Shown here one piece after another: positions 33,863 to 42,065 of a stretch of 64,000 nt of DNA. Position 1 is the stretch's first letter. The number at the start of each line of letters is the position of its first letter. Where the stretch lies: contig JACRHD010000019.1 in NCBI GenBank assembly GCA_016234115.1, positions 170,007-234,006 on the forward strand, given 5' to 3'. Below the pieces are notes generated by a model. The model was not told where the DNA came from, ran no database searches, and saw nothing but the letters and a program-made list of their open reading frames with translations. Both the position numbers and the translations under genes were made by a program. The stretch comes from Nitrospirota bacterium (lineage in GTDB: Bacteria > Nitrospirota > Thermodesulfovibrionia > UBA6902).

Positions 33863-34686
33863 TACATATATCCCAGATCTCTGAGTTTGCCCATAATTTC
33901 TTCCTTGCCCTGTCCCCTTCCCGCCCTTTCGGTGGTATTTTCAAGGTCCTGCTCCCATGCCGGGATATCGGACATTTTAACGGTAGAGCCTTTTGCCCCG
34001 AGCGACCTGTAGCCTTCCTTATATAAAACGCAGAATGGAATATCGTACTTGAAGATAAAATTCCAGATGTCCCTTTCTTTAAAATGCAATATCGGCTGTA
34101 CCCTTGTATGGGGCGGGGTGCTTCTCGGGCTGAAATATGTCTCCTCTATCCGCGCCGACTGCTCATCCCACCTTATCGCGGTCGCCAGCGCCTCTATCCC
34201 GTTGTCTTCAAGAAACACGTTCATCGCGACCGTCTTCATCAGGTGGTTTCCCACGTAAGATTCGGGCTCGAAGGGAAATGCTTCATCCGCAAAACCGAGT
34301 TTTACGATCTCAGCCCTGTTGCGCTCATTAAGGCTTGCGACCTTGACCATGTCTCCGACATTCCGCGCCTTATCGCTTACATCGGTATTCTTGGCGATGA
34401 TAACGTTGAGGTCCCATTCCACCTTAAGCCGGTTGACGACGTCCCAGATCTCTTCAAACACATACCCCTCGTCGATAAACATCAGCTTCGGCATCGGGAC
34501 CGAGAGCTCTTTGCAGGCTTCCCTGAACAACCATGTCATGGTGGTGCTGTCCTTGCCGCCGGTCCAGGCAACCGCTATCTTCTCTGAACCGAATTTCCCG
34601 ATGGCCTCTTTGACTATTTTTTTTGACTGGCTGATCTTCCCTTCCAAATCCATGGCCATAAGCATTTCTCTTTCCCTGATATCCAT
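33862..34686 (-). CDS. PP-loop ATP pyrophosphatase (CysD/CysH superfamily) without Fe-S cysteines
   Basis: 274 residues. The PP-loop is VAWTGGKDSTTMTWLF near residue 40; AIRWDEQSARIEETYFSPR and VQPILHFKERDIWNFI...IPFCVLYKEGYRSLG follow CysD/CysH layout. Where APS reductases have GCxPCT cysteines this protein reads GAKGST, so reductive chemistry is unlikely; adenylylation, as in CysD, is more plausible. The C-terminus, EEIMGKLRDLGYM, copies the tail of sulfatase/phosphatase-like proteins. GGAGGAG precedes the ATG. It is coupled to a phosphodiesterase-like gene, within the prsK-prsR interval. Confidence 0.85.
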   Translation of the reverse strand: MDIREREMLMAMDLEGKISQSKKIVKEAIGKFGSEKIAVAWTGGKDSTTMTWLFREACKELSVPMPKLMFIDEGYVFEEIWDVVNRLKVEWDLNVIIAKNTDVSDKARNVGDMVKVASLNERNRAEIVKLGFADEAFPFEPESYVGNHLMKTVAMNVFLEDNGIEALATAIRWDEQSARIEETYFSPRSTPPHTRVQPILHFKERDIWNFIFKYDIPFCVLYKEGYRSLGAKGSTVKMSDIPAWEQDLENTTERAGRGQGKEEIMGKLRDLGYM

Positions 34687-34842
34687 GCCTGTTCTCCTCC
34701 CTCTGTTTTTATAACAAATTATCGTGTCGTGGAATAAAATTTTAACTTAATCTTCGGATTATATCCATTTTTTATAATGACTCTTCGGTAAGCGCTGTGA
34801 TTTTCTTTAATTTTCAGCGAGTCCTCTGAAGTGTTAAGTCCG

Positions 34843-36915
34843 TCATCCGGATATCAGCGGCAGAACAATCACAAAATCGGTCCCCTTGCCTTCCTCACTT
34901 TCAACATTCAATTTGCCGCAATGGGCGTCGATAATTGTCTTGCATTGATAAAGGCCTATCCCGAGCCCTTTTTTCTTGGTGGTCTGGAAAGGTTTAAAAA
35001 GCTTTCTCTCAATAAAATCGGCGGACATCCCGCATCCGTTGTCGGAGACTTTTATGCAGGCGCCGGAATTCTCTTTGCCGACTACAATTTTTATTTCACC
35101 CCGGTCCCCGGCGGCTTCAAGCGCGTTGAGGACCAGGTTGACGATCACTTTTTTTATCTCTTCCCTGTCAATCTTTGCATAAACCGGTTCCGTTTCCATG
35201 AAAGAAACCTGAGGGGCCCCGTTCATATTGAGCTGCGTGAGGGCCGCCCTGACGCACCCCCCAAGGTCCGAATACTCAAGTTCAAGCTCCGTCTTGGCCG
35301 GAAGATTCTTGAGCCTTCCTATAATACTTCCGATCTTTTCGGACGTGTTGGAGACGGCCCGAATGGCGTCTCTCTGGAACTCCGGGTTGTCGATATGCTC
35401 TTCAGCGTTTTGCGCCACGAGGGTGAGCCTGGAAACCGCATTCTTGAGGTCATGAATGATAAAGGATGACAGCCTTCCCACTGCCTCCATTTCCTTTGCT
35501 TCGGTCAGTTCCTCGGAAAGTTTTGCATTCATAATTGCCAAAGTCGCCTGTTTAGCCAGGGTCTTCAGGAGATCATAATCTTCATAATTGTACTCATCCC
35601 GGGCCAGGCCTTCTTTCAGGATTACAAAGCCGATAAGTTTTTCAAGATGAATAAGAGGGACTATAAGGGACGCCTCACTCTTTCCTATGAAGTCCCTGTT
35701 CACCTCGACGACCTCTCTGCACTTTTTGTCACGGACATTCAGTATCCACTGACTGTTTTGCAGGAATTCCAGAAGTTCCCTGCCGGGCCTCGCCCTGATC
35801 ACATCGCCGCCCGTGTCGTTGAAAAGCCTGTATTCCCCGTTGTCTTTTTCCTTCAGCCAGATTGAGACGCCCCGCGAGCCTATAGCTTCCTGAAAACCTT
35901 CGGCTATGGAATCCAGAAGCTCCTCGGGGGAATGTCTCAGTGAAATGCGCTGGGTAAACCGCAGCCACTGCTCTCTGTAATCATATTTCAAGCTGAAAAA
36001 ATTCTTGCTGATAAAAACCAGCGCCTGCCTCCTTAACTGCTCCGACAGAAGGACGGCCACGATCAGGATCGCCCCGACAAATCCGAGGAAGGTCGTAATG
36101 TTCCTGCCGACCTGAGGGCCCAGATAGCGCATTCCCTCCCCGATAATTCCAAGGCCGAGGAGATAAAATCCTATAATAAAAAGGCTCAGAGACCTGTAAA
36201 GCACTCTGCGCGATATAACGATCTCGATGTCCATGCTCCTGCTCCTGAAAACAGACAGTCCCAGAAGCAGGACCGAAATTAATATAACTCCGTCTCTTAC
36301 AGGGAGAAGATTCATGCTCAAGGCGCGGTAAAGAAGCGCATAACTGTAATAAAAAATATTCATGGCAATGAGACTGCCTGCTCCGATAACGGCGTATTTA
36401 ATCTGCCATTTGCCGGTCCCGGACGAGCTCCTTAAAGTTGCTTCCAGGTTAATTACAGCCATGATGGAATAAAGGAGAAGCAGAAGATTAAATACATAGC
36501 CGACATCCCCCAAAAAAAGGATGTTCTCGGCATCGAAGACGCGGGGATCAAAAAATTCCTCAATCGGCACTGCCGTAAAAAAGTATATAATTACGGGAAT
36601 CCCCGCGAGTAATAACAACCCCGATATCTTACTGACGGCGCTCCGAAAATCGGCACGCGCGAAACTCATGGAAAATACGAGCCATGAGGTTGCCATTACG
36701 GCTTCCGCTGTAAATACGATCCTCTTCAATATCAAAAGCGCTTCCGGCCGGAAGATGCAAAATGTATCGCCGGCGATTACGACGGAGGTAGAGAGGGCGC
36801 CGAGCAAGAAGGCAACGCTGCAAGTACGGTTATATCTCCTGGAAATAAATGCCGACGCAATGAAAATCAGGGCCAATACTGCGACGGCTGAAAGTATATA
36901 TACAAACATTTCCAT
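34843..36915 (-). CDS. prsK: PrsK, PEP-CTERM system histidine kinase
   Basis: 690 residues. About nine N-terminal membrane helices (to ~290), a GAF domain (~310-470), and a kinase core with the unusual H-box SSFIIHDLKNAVSRL and ATP-binding boxes NLVLNALEAAGDRG, DNGCGM and KKGLGIGLYQCKTII. The long membrane region and IIHDLKN box are typical of PrsK. It should phosphorylate PrsR. The two genes are separated by the phosphodiesterase-like and PP-loop genes on the same strand. Confidence 0.9.
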   Translation of the reverse strand: MEMFVYILSAVAVLALIFIASAFISRRYNRTCSVAFLLGALSTSVVIAGDTFCIFRPEALLILKRIVFTAEAVMATSWLVFSMSFARADFRSAVSKISGLLLLAGIPVIIYFFTAVPIEEFFDPRVFDAENILFLGDVGYVFNLLLLLYSIMAVINLEATLRSSSGTGKWQIKYAVIGAGSLIAMNIFYYSYALLYRALSMNLLPVRDGVILISVLLLGLSVFRSRSMDIEIVISRRVLYRSLSLFIIGFYLLGLGIIGEGMRYLGPQVGRNITTFLGFVGAILIVAVLLSEQLRRQALVFISKNFFSLKYDYREQWLRFTQRISLRHSPEELLDSIAEGFQEAIGSRGVSIWLKEKDNGEYRLFNDTGGDVIRARPGRELLEFLQNSQWILNVRDKKCREVVEVNRDFIGKSEASLIVPLIHLEKLIGFVILKEGLARDEYNYEDYDLLKTLAKQATLAIMNAKLSEELTEAKEMEAVGRLSSFIIHDLKNAVSRLTLVAQNAEEHIDNPEFQRDAIRAVSNTSEKIGSIIGRLKNLPAKTELELEYSDLGGCVRAALTQLNMNGAPQVSFMETEPVYAKIDREEIKKVIVNLVLNALEAAGDRGEIKIVVGKENSGACIKVSDNGCGMSADFIERKLFKPFQTTKKKGLGIGLYQCKTIIDAHCGKLNVESEEGKGTDFVIVLPLISG

Positions 36916-36990
36916 GGTCTGCGTATTATAAAAATTATACCTTTTTTAGATCTTTTTTTATATTTACGGGCCCTGGCCGGACAAACAGGC

Positions 36991-37055
36991 TCTCAGCGAT
37001 CAGCTTTCAGCAAAATAAAAAGAAGCTGACTGCCGGTTGCTGAACGCTGAAAGCC
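36991..37055. repeat. Dispersed palindromic repeat (GATCAGC family)
   Basis: TCTCAGCGATCAGCTTTCAGC is followed after ~12 bases by GCTGACTGCCGGTTGCTGAACGCTGAAAGC. Arms are imperfectly complementary. The same family occurs at 41486-41567 and within dnaE at 47897-47926. Confidence 0.7.
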
Positions 37056-37098
37056 GTTATGGATGAATAAGGACCGGCCGTTTATTTTATAATGTTAT

Positions 37099-38607
37099 AT
37101 GTTGAACCTCGAACAGAAGCTCTACCAGCTCATAATAAGCAGGCTTGACGGGGAAGGGCTTTCTTCGGTCCCGTATCAGGAACAGACTGTCGGGCTTGTT
37201 AAAAAAGGCCTCGGCGGGTTCATCCTCTTCGGAGGCAGGAAAGATGAAATGAAAAGCTTCATTTCAATGCTTCAGTCCGTTTCCGAAATACCGCTCTTTA
37301 TAGCGTCCGACATTGAACGCGGGGCAGGCCAGCAGTTTGAGGACGCAACGCGGTTTCCCTTCCAGATGGCCGTGGCGGCGGCAATCGACAGGAGTAAAGC
37401 CTCTGACGTGAAAATCCTCCGGGGCGCCATCCGCTCCATTGCCTCGGAGGCTATTGATACCGGGATCAATATGCCGCTCATTCCGGTCCTGGACGTCAAC
37501 AGGAATCCCGACAATCCGATCATATGCACACGTGCGTTTTCGGATGATCCTGAGGAGGTCGCATGGTTTGGAAAGACGTATATCGAAATCCTTGAAAAAG
37601 CGGGACTGCTGAGCTGCGCGAAGCATTTCCCCGGGCACGGTGACACGGCAATTGATTCGCACATCGCGCTACCCGTCATTTCAAAATCCCTGAAAGACCT
37701 GGCGGACGTGGATTTACTACCCTTCAAAGAAGCCATAAGAGCGGGGGTAAGCAGCATCATGCTCGGTCATCTGGGCATTCCCTCAATCGATACGCCGCCC
37801 GCCTCCCTTTCAAAAAAAGCGATCGAATATTTACTGAGACAGGAGCTTGGTTACGAAGGTCTCGTTATGACGGACGCGTTGAACATGAGCGCGTTGAAGG
37901 CGCTTGGAAACGTTCCCGCAAAATGCCTGAATGCCGGCGTTGATATTCTCCTCCATCCTTCCGACACGGATGCGGCTGTCGAAGAGCTGAAACAGGCCGT
38001 TGCTTCAGGGGAAGTTGAAGAGGTGACGATAGACACGGCGGTGGAGAGGATTTTAAGGTACAAAAAGAAGGTAGGAGCAATTCATGCATTGCCCCCGCAT
38101 GTTGAAAGTCACGCTGAACTTTCTCAGACCCTTTTTGATAAGTCGGTTACACTGGTGAAAGCCGCTCCCGGAATACTTCCCATAAAGGACATGCGGAATG
38201 TTTCTCTCGTATTTGCGGGTGATGAGAATTTACATGGGACGTCACCGCTTAGAGGTATATTCAAGGGGAATTATGCCATTACGGTAGGGGCAGGTTTCAA
38301 ACCTGCCCATGAAGGGCAGACACACAGGTCTGCCCCTACATCAATTTTCGCCGTTTTCACGAACGTCGCCGCATGGCGGGGAAGTTCGGGCATAAGGGTA
38401 GAAGAAATTGACGCTATAAAAAAGCTGATGTGCAGTTCGCAAAATTCCATCGTGATCTCCTTCGGCAGTCCCTACGTCCTGAGGCATTTCAGGGAAGCAG
38501 ACGCGCTCATTGCCGCGTACGATACGGCGGAACAGGCGCAGTTGTCGGTCATGAAATGTCTGAAGGGCGAGCTGAAATTTCAGGGAAGACTGCCGGTACG
38601 GCTCTGA
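37099..38607 (+). CDS. nagZ: GH3 beta-N-acetylhexosaminidase, NagZ-like with C-terminal domain
   Basis: 502 residues. The TIM barrel carries the NagZ signature KHFPGHGDTAIDSH (175-188), whose Asp-His pair serves as acid/base, and nucleophile Asp259 in VMTDALNMSAL. There is no signal peptide, so it is cytoplasmic as expected for muropeptide recycling. At 502 residues it exceeds Proteobacterial NagZ (~340) by a GH3 C-terminal domain (~345-502). That domain contains a dispersed palindrome translated in frame (residues ~396-414). TATAAT lies only a few bases ahead of the ATG and no ribosome site is seen. It faces the YdcF and AmpG genes. Confidence 0.87.
   Translation: MLNLEQKLYQLIISRLDGEGLSSVPYQEQTVGLVKKGLGGFILFGGRKDEMKSFISMLQSVSEIPLFIASDIERGAGQQFEDATRFPFQMAVAAAIDRSKASDVKILRGAIRSIASEAIDTGINMPLIPVLDVNRNPDNPIICTRAFSDDPEEVAWFGKTYIEILEKAGLLSCAKHFPGHGDTAIDSHIALPVISKSLKDLADVDLLPFKEAIRAGVSSIMLGHLGIPSIDTPPASLSKKAIEYLLRQELGYEGLVMTDALNMSALKALGNVPAKCLNAGVDILLHPSDTDAAVEELKQAVASGEVEEVTIDTAVERILRYKKKVGAIHALPPHVESHAELSQTLFDKSVTLVKAAPGILPIKDMRNVSLVFAGDENLHGTSPLRGIFKGNYAITVGAGFKPAHEGQTHRSAPTSIFAVFTNVAAWRGSSGIRVEEIDAIKKLMCSSQNSIVISFGSPYVLRHFREADALIAAYDTAEQAQLSVMKCLKGELKFQGRLPVRL
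38284..38339. repeat. Palindromic repeat inside the GH3 coding sequence
   Basis: GTAGGGGCAG...CTGCCCCTAC: a 56-bp element made of two smaller hairpins (GGCAGGTTTCAAACCTGCC, then GGGCAGACACACAGGTCTGCCC). It is translated as VGAGFKPAHEGQTHRSAPT. A shorter relative, GTAGGGGCGAGGTCTCCTCGCCC, lies in aroA. Confidence 0.85.
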
Positions 38608-38615
38608 CGCGGTAA

Positions 38616-39386
38616 TTATATTTTCCCCCTTACTTTCAACCATAAAAGCCCCAGGTATTCATGTGACGCCAGTTCCAGTTTATGCAGGCCGGCAGACGAG
38701 GGAAAACAAATATCCGGACTCCAGTGGTCCTTTTCATGGACCAGGTGCATGGCGGGGGCAGGCAGCGGGTCCATATCCAGGCTTTTAAATAGGGCCATCG
38801 ATCTCGGCATGTGCGACGCCGAGGTCACGAGTATAAAACGTTCATGCCCAAGCACCGGCTTCAATATCACGGCTTCATCTTCGGTGTCCCTGGATTTCGA
38901 TTCAGTGATGATGTCCCGGGCATCGACCCCCATTGATCTGGCGGCCTCAGCCATTGTATCCGCCACGGGAATCTTTCCAAAAGGGGCGCCCCCCGACAAT
39001 ACCAGCTTGCTCCCCTCGATCCTGCGATATATCCGGATGCCTTCTATCAGGCGCGTCAAAGAATCATAACCGATCCGGCTCGTTACAGGAAAACGGGGAC
39101 CGGGTGAATGTCCTCCTCCCAATACCACAATCAGTTTTGGGGCATGACCGGATGTGAATACATCGTCGCTGATGGGCGGATACCGGTCTTCAAGATATCC
39201 GATCAGGATGTCCGGCGCCGTGCCGAAACTGAACAGGACAAGCAGGGCTATTCCCGCAGTGATCAATGCCTTCCCGAGTTTTTGCCTTGAGGTGAACAAG
39301 AGGAATAAAAGCCCCGGTAAAGAAAATATCAGGACCAAAGACAGCGGAAGAAAGAATGACGCCGTGATTTTTTTCAAAAGGAACAT
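38616..39386 (-). CDS. YdcF/ElyC/SanA family (DUF218) membrane protein
   Basis: 256 residues with two N-terminal membrane helices (ITASFFLPLSLVLIFSLPGLLFLLF and a following segment) and a DUF218 domain: LIVVLGGGHSPGPRF, LVLSGGAPFGKIPVADTMAEAA, ESKSRDTEDEAVI, LVTSASHMPRSMALFKSLDMD. ElyC-type members affect envelope and peptidoglycan homeostasis; the activity is unknown. It lies convergent to the GH3 gene and downstream of the AmpG-like gene, in an apparent peptidoglycan-recycling group. Confidence 0.88.
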   Translation of the reverse strand: MFLLKKITASFFLPLSLVLIFSLPGLLFLLFTSRQKLGKALITAGIALLVLFSFGTAPDILIGYLEDRYPPISDDVFTSGHAPKLIVVLGGGHSPGPRFPVTSRIGYDSLTRLIEGIRIYRRIEGSKLVLSGGAPFGKIPVADTMAEAARSMGVDARDIITESKSRDTEDEAVILKPVLGHERFILVTSASHMPRSMALFKSLDMDPLPAPAMHLVHEKDHWSPDICFPSSAGLHKLELASHEYLGLLWLKVRGKI

Positions 39387-39443
39387 ATTTACCTCCTGTT
39401 ATTTTTCCTGGGACCGGTCCATTTAATCTTCACCGCCGGCCCT

Positions 39444-40661
39444 TCATTCCGCCTTCTTCCATTCAGCGAATTTAAGCAGCAGTACCATTCCGGGGACAGC
39501 GATCACCGTGCACATTATGAAGAAGCTCATCCATCCCATATGCTTGGCCAAATACCCGGTCGGGGCGGACGCCAGCACCCTCGGTATACCCATTAGGCTG
39601 CTGAGAAGAGCGTATTGCGTGGCGGTGAATTTCCTGTTAGTTATGCTTCCCATGAAAGCGACATATGCGGCGGTCCCCATGCCGCCGCTCAGGTTCTCGA
39701 AGGCGATCACCGCTGCCAGCGCGGGAAGGCTGTGCCCGATATGCGCCAGCAGCGCGAACCCTGCTGTTGAAACGGCCTGAAGAAAACCGAATACCCAGAG
39801 AGAATGGTTGATGCCGAGTCGCAGCATGAGTACGCCTCCTGCAAGGCTCCCGATTATCGTGGCCCAGAATCCGAACAGCTTCACTATCGCCCCGATCTCC
39901 GTCTTTGAGAACCCGATATCGAGATAAAACGGAGTTGTCATCGCGCTGGCCATCGTATCGCCGATTTTATAGAAAAGTATGAATGCGAGAATCCAGACCG
40001 CGCCCGGCCGGGAGAAATATTCGGTAAGGGGATTTATGACCGCTTCTTTCAGACTTCGCGGGGTCCCCGCAGGGACCGCGGGTTCAGGCGTCAGCAGTGT
40101 TGTAATGACCCCGGGCAGCATGCATGCCGCCATGAGCATGTAGACCATTGAAAAAGGCATGTGGTCCGCCATGATAAGTCCGCCGCCTGAGGCCAGAAGC
40201 ATCCCGACGCGGTAACCGTTGACATAAAGCGAAGACCCCAATCCCAATTCATTGTCGGCAAGGTCTTCCCTCCGGTAGGCATCGACCACAATGTCCTGCG
40301 ACGCGCTGAAAAAAGTGACCAGGAACGCCGAGGCCGCGATCATCCATATATTGCGGGGATCGGTAAGCCCCAGACCCGCCACTGAACAGATCAACGCTAT
40401 CTGGGCGATCAGCAGCCATCCCCTTCTACGGCCGAGGACTGAAAGTGTAAAGCGGTCCATGACCGGGGCCCAGAAGAATTTCAGCGTATAAGGAAGCCCC
40501 ACGAGCGACATGAACCCGATGACGGTCAGATCGACCCCCTCTTCCTTCATCCAGGCCTGCAATACGGTTATGGTAAGAAGAAGAGGAAGCCCGCAGGCAA
40601 ATCCCATTATAAAAGATACCAGCATGCGCCGGCTGAAGATGGTCCTGAGGATGTGCATCAT
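39444..40661 (-). CDS. ampG: AmpG-like muropeptide permease (MFS)
   Basis: About 405 residues, 12 membrane helices. The N-terminus LVSFIMGFACGLPLLLTITVLQAWMKEEGVDLTVIGF and LPYTLKFFWAPVMDRF are characteristic of AmpG (PAT family), which imports GlcNAc-anhydroMurNAc-peptides. The start is placed at ATG 40661 or 40658; extending upstream would translate a G-rich tandem repeat as PLAPCPLPL. This ATG shares one base with the stop codon of the DUF1460 gene. Confidence 0.82.
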   Translation of the reverse strand: MMHILRTIFSRRMLVSFIMGFACGLPLLLTITVLQAWMKEEGVDLTVIGFMSLVGLPYTLKFFWAPVMDRFTLSVLGRRRGWLLIAQIALICSVAGLGLTDPRNIWMIAASAFLVTFFSASQDIVVDAYRREDLADNELGLGSSLYVNGYRVGMLLASGGGLIMADHMPFSMVYMLMAACMLPGVITTLLTPEPAVPAGTPRSLKEAVINPLTEYFSRPGAVWILAFILFYKIGDTMASAMTTPFYLDIGFSKTEIGAIVKLFGFWATIIGSLAGGVLMLRLGINHSLWVFGFLQAVSTAGFALLAHIGHSLPALAAVIAFENLSGGMGTAAYVAFMGSITNRKFTATQYALLSSLMGIPRVLASAPTGYLAKHMGWMSFFIMCTVIAVPGMVLLLKFAEWKKAE

Positions 40662-41470
40662 CAGGGGCAAGGGGCAAGGGGCAAGGGGCAAGGGTTCAGT
40701 TTGTTCCCATGACCCATGACCCTTGACTCTTGCCCCGGTCCTTTAGGTCGCAACACAATAATTCCCGGCTTACCGGCGATGTACTTAATGAAATCCTCGT
40801 CAATAACTTTCCGTTTTGCGGACGAGGCATGCCTGAATTTCACCTTATCTTTGTAGCTCTCTTTCACAATTATCCCGACATGTGAAACATCCAGTCCCTG
40901 CTTTTCCGAATATATCCCGATGTAGTCTCCCGTCCTCAGCTTTTGAATTACCGTATCATCAACATCTTCTACGGGGACATGCACAATTTCTCTTTCGCTG
41001 CGCGGGACCCCGGGAAGATAAAAGGTCCCGTCATCTCTCAGGTTCAGCATTTTCATTACGTTCCTGCCTTTACCGCCGCCCGCATGTCCAGTCACATCTT
41101 CAATCAGGTCCGGATTATGCTCCCTCCAGTCGGTGAAGAAATGGTTTCTGGTTTCATACGTGATTTTTCCTGAACGATACCTGACCTTCTTAAGGTTCTC
41201 CCGGAATTCAGGAAATGATCCTGATATCCTCATCGCCTCGATGTAATCCAGGAATGTAAAGCAATCGACCCTTTCAAGGTTAATGACAAAAACCTCCGGC
41301 GTGTCCGCGCCTCCGGCCAACGTCGCTTCTTTATACGCGACGCCGATGAATTGCCTGGAGAGAAAGTCTATCCTCTTGCCTGCATTCCTCGCAGAAGGAG
41401 ATTCTTTAAGGAGATCATCCAGCTTCTCCTCAGTCCATTTACCTAAAAGTATCCGCTCGTTCATGTCCAC
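40661..41470 (-). CDS. DUF1460 amidase-like protein, cytoplasmic, repeat-extended C-terminus
   Basis: 269 residues with the DUF1460 (N-acetylmuramoyl-L-alanine amidase-like) pattern: catalytic Cys70 in NLERVDCFTFLDYIEA and His197 in GLDVSHVGIIVKES. Most relatives are exported, but no signal peptide is seen here (MDMNERILLGKWTEEKLDDLL), which fits cytoplasmic processing of imported muropeptides. The last ~20 residues (GHGNKLNPCPLPLAPCP) are a translated tandem repeat. The stop overlaps the AmpG start, so the two are coupled. Confidence 0.82.
   Translation of the reverse strand: MDMNERILLGKWTEEKLDDLLKESPSARNAGKRIDFLSRQFIGVAYKEATLAGGADTPEVFVINLERVDCFTFLDYIEAMRISGSFPEFRENLKKVRYRSGKITYETRNHFFTDWREHNPDLIEDVTGHAGGGKGRNVMKMLNLRDDGTFYLPGVPRSEREIVHVPVEDVDDTVIQKLRTGDYIGIYSEKQGLDVSHVGIIVKESYKDKVKFRHASSAKRKVIDEDFIKYIAGKPGIIVLRPKGPGQESRVMGHGNKLNPCPLPLAPCP
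40663..40738. repeat. GGGGCAA tandem/palindromic repeat at a gene junction
   Basis: Four GGGGCAA units, a spacer, then CCATGACCCATGACCC and TTGACTCTTGCCCC, which are roughly complementary to them. It spans the end of the DUF1460 gene and touches the AmpG start. Relatives: 42678-42720, 58676-58695, 58768-58838 and 62187-62220. Confidence 0.8.
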
Positions 41471-41485
41471 TGTGAAATATAAAAA

Positions 41486-41567
41486 TAGCGGTCAGCGATC
41501 AGCTTTCAGCGGTCAGCTCAAAAAAGACCGCCCTGGCTGAGTGCTGAATGCTGATCGCTGACCGCTA
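41486..41567. repeat. GATCAGC-family palindromic repeat
   Basis: Perfect 17-bp ends TAGCGGTCAGCGATCAG (41486-41502) and CTGATCGCTGACCGCTA (41551-41567), with inner half-complementary sequence. Its right end supplies the stop codon of the gene at 41565. Confidence 0.85.
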
Positions 41568-41948
41568 ATAGACCGACCGTATCCTGCCGGTCCTCTGATC
41601 TATTATTACCCTGTCAACAGCCTTGCCGTGTTTATCTAAAATTTCCGCCTCGAAGTAGTGCTTTTTCCTTTTGAACTTTCCAATCCTGAACTCCTTGTTC
41701 GGAAAGTATTCTTTCACTATGCCCTGCGCCTCCTCCTCGGTCACAATATTTTTCTCTCCGTACTTCCCTCTCTTTGAACCGCCGTAAGGATATCTCCCGT
41801 CGTCGGCAAAGGCCCTCGAGTCGGCGAATATGCAGGTATCACAGGAAACAGATTGACCGCGGGCGCCGTCGCCGGCGTATAAGCAGGTATGAACAAGCAG
41901 TATTATTATGGTCGTCAATAAACCGGTAAAAACTGCCTTATTCACCAT
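41565..41948 (-). CDS. Small exported PepSY-like protein
   Basis: 127 residues with a signal peptide (KAVFTGLLTTIIILLVHTCLYA). After a short CDTC motif and Gly/Lys-rich stretch comes EEAQGIVKEYFPNKEFRIGKFKRKKHYFEAEILDKHGKAVDRVIIDQRTGRIRSVY, which has the layout of a PepSY domain. It would be periplasmic; the role is unknown. The stop codon is provided by the adjoining palindromic repeat, so the natural C-terminus may have been altered. Confidence 0.75.
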   Translation of the reverse strand: MVNKAVFTGLLTTIIILLVHTCLYAGDGARGQSVSCDTCIFADSRAFADDGRYPYGGSKRGKYGEKNIVTEEEAQGIVKEYFPNKEFRIGKFKRKKHYFEAEILDKHGKAVDRVIIDQRTGRIRSVY

Positions 41949-42002
41949 GCGTCCTCCGTTTCCTTTGTAATATGCTCACAACATTATAAAATTTGTCGCA
42001 TA

Positions 42003-42065
42003 AAGTGACAAGTAACAGGCAGTTGTTGAATTACCCGTCACTTGTCACTGTTGCACGTTACCTGT
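42003..42065. repeat. GTGACAAGT palindromic repeat
   Basis: AAGTGACAAGTAACAGG (from 42003) is followed by CGTCACTTGTCACTG and GTTACCTGTT, imperfectly complementary. The repeat abuts the stop codon of the gene at 42066. Confidence 0.65.

Noticed and set aside
37089..37099. Leaderless promoter (TATAAT) at the GH3 start
   Set aside because: The -10 is good, but no -35 element is visible at a normal distance; not strong enough to list.
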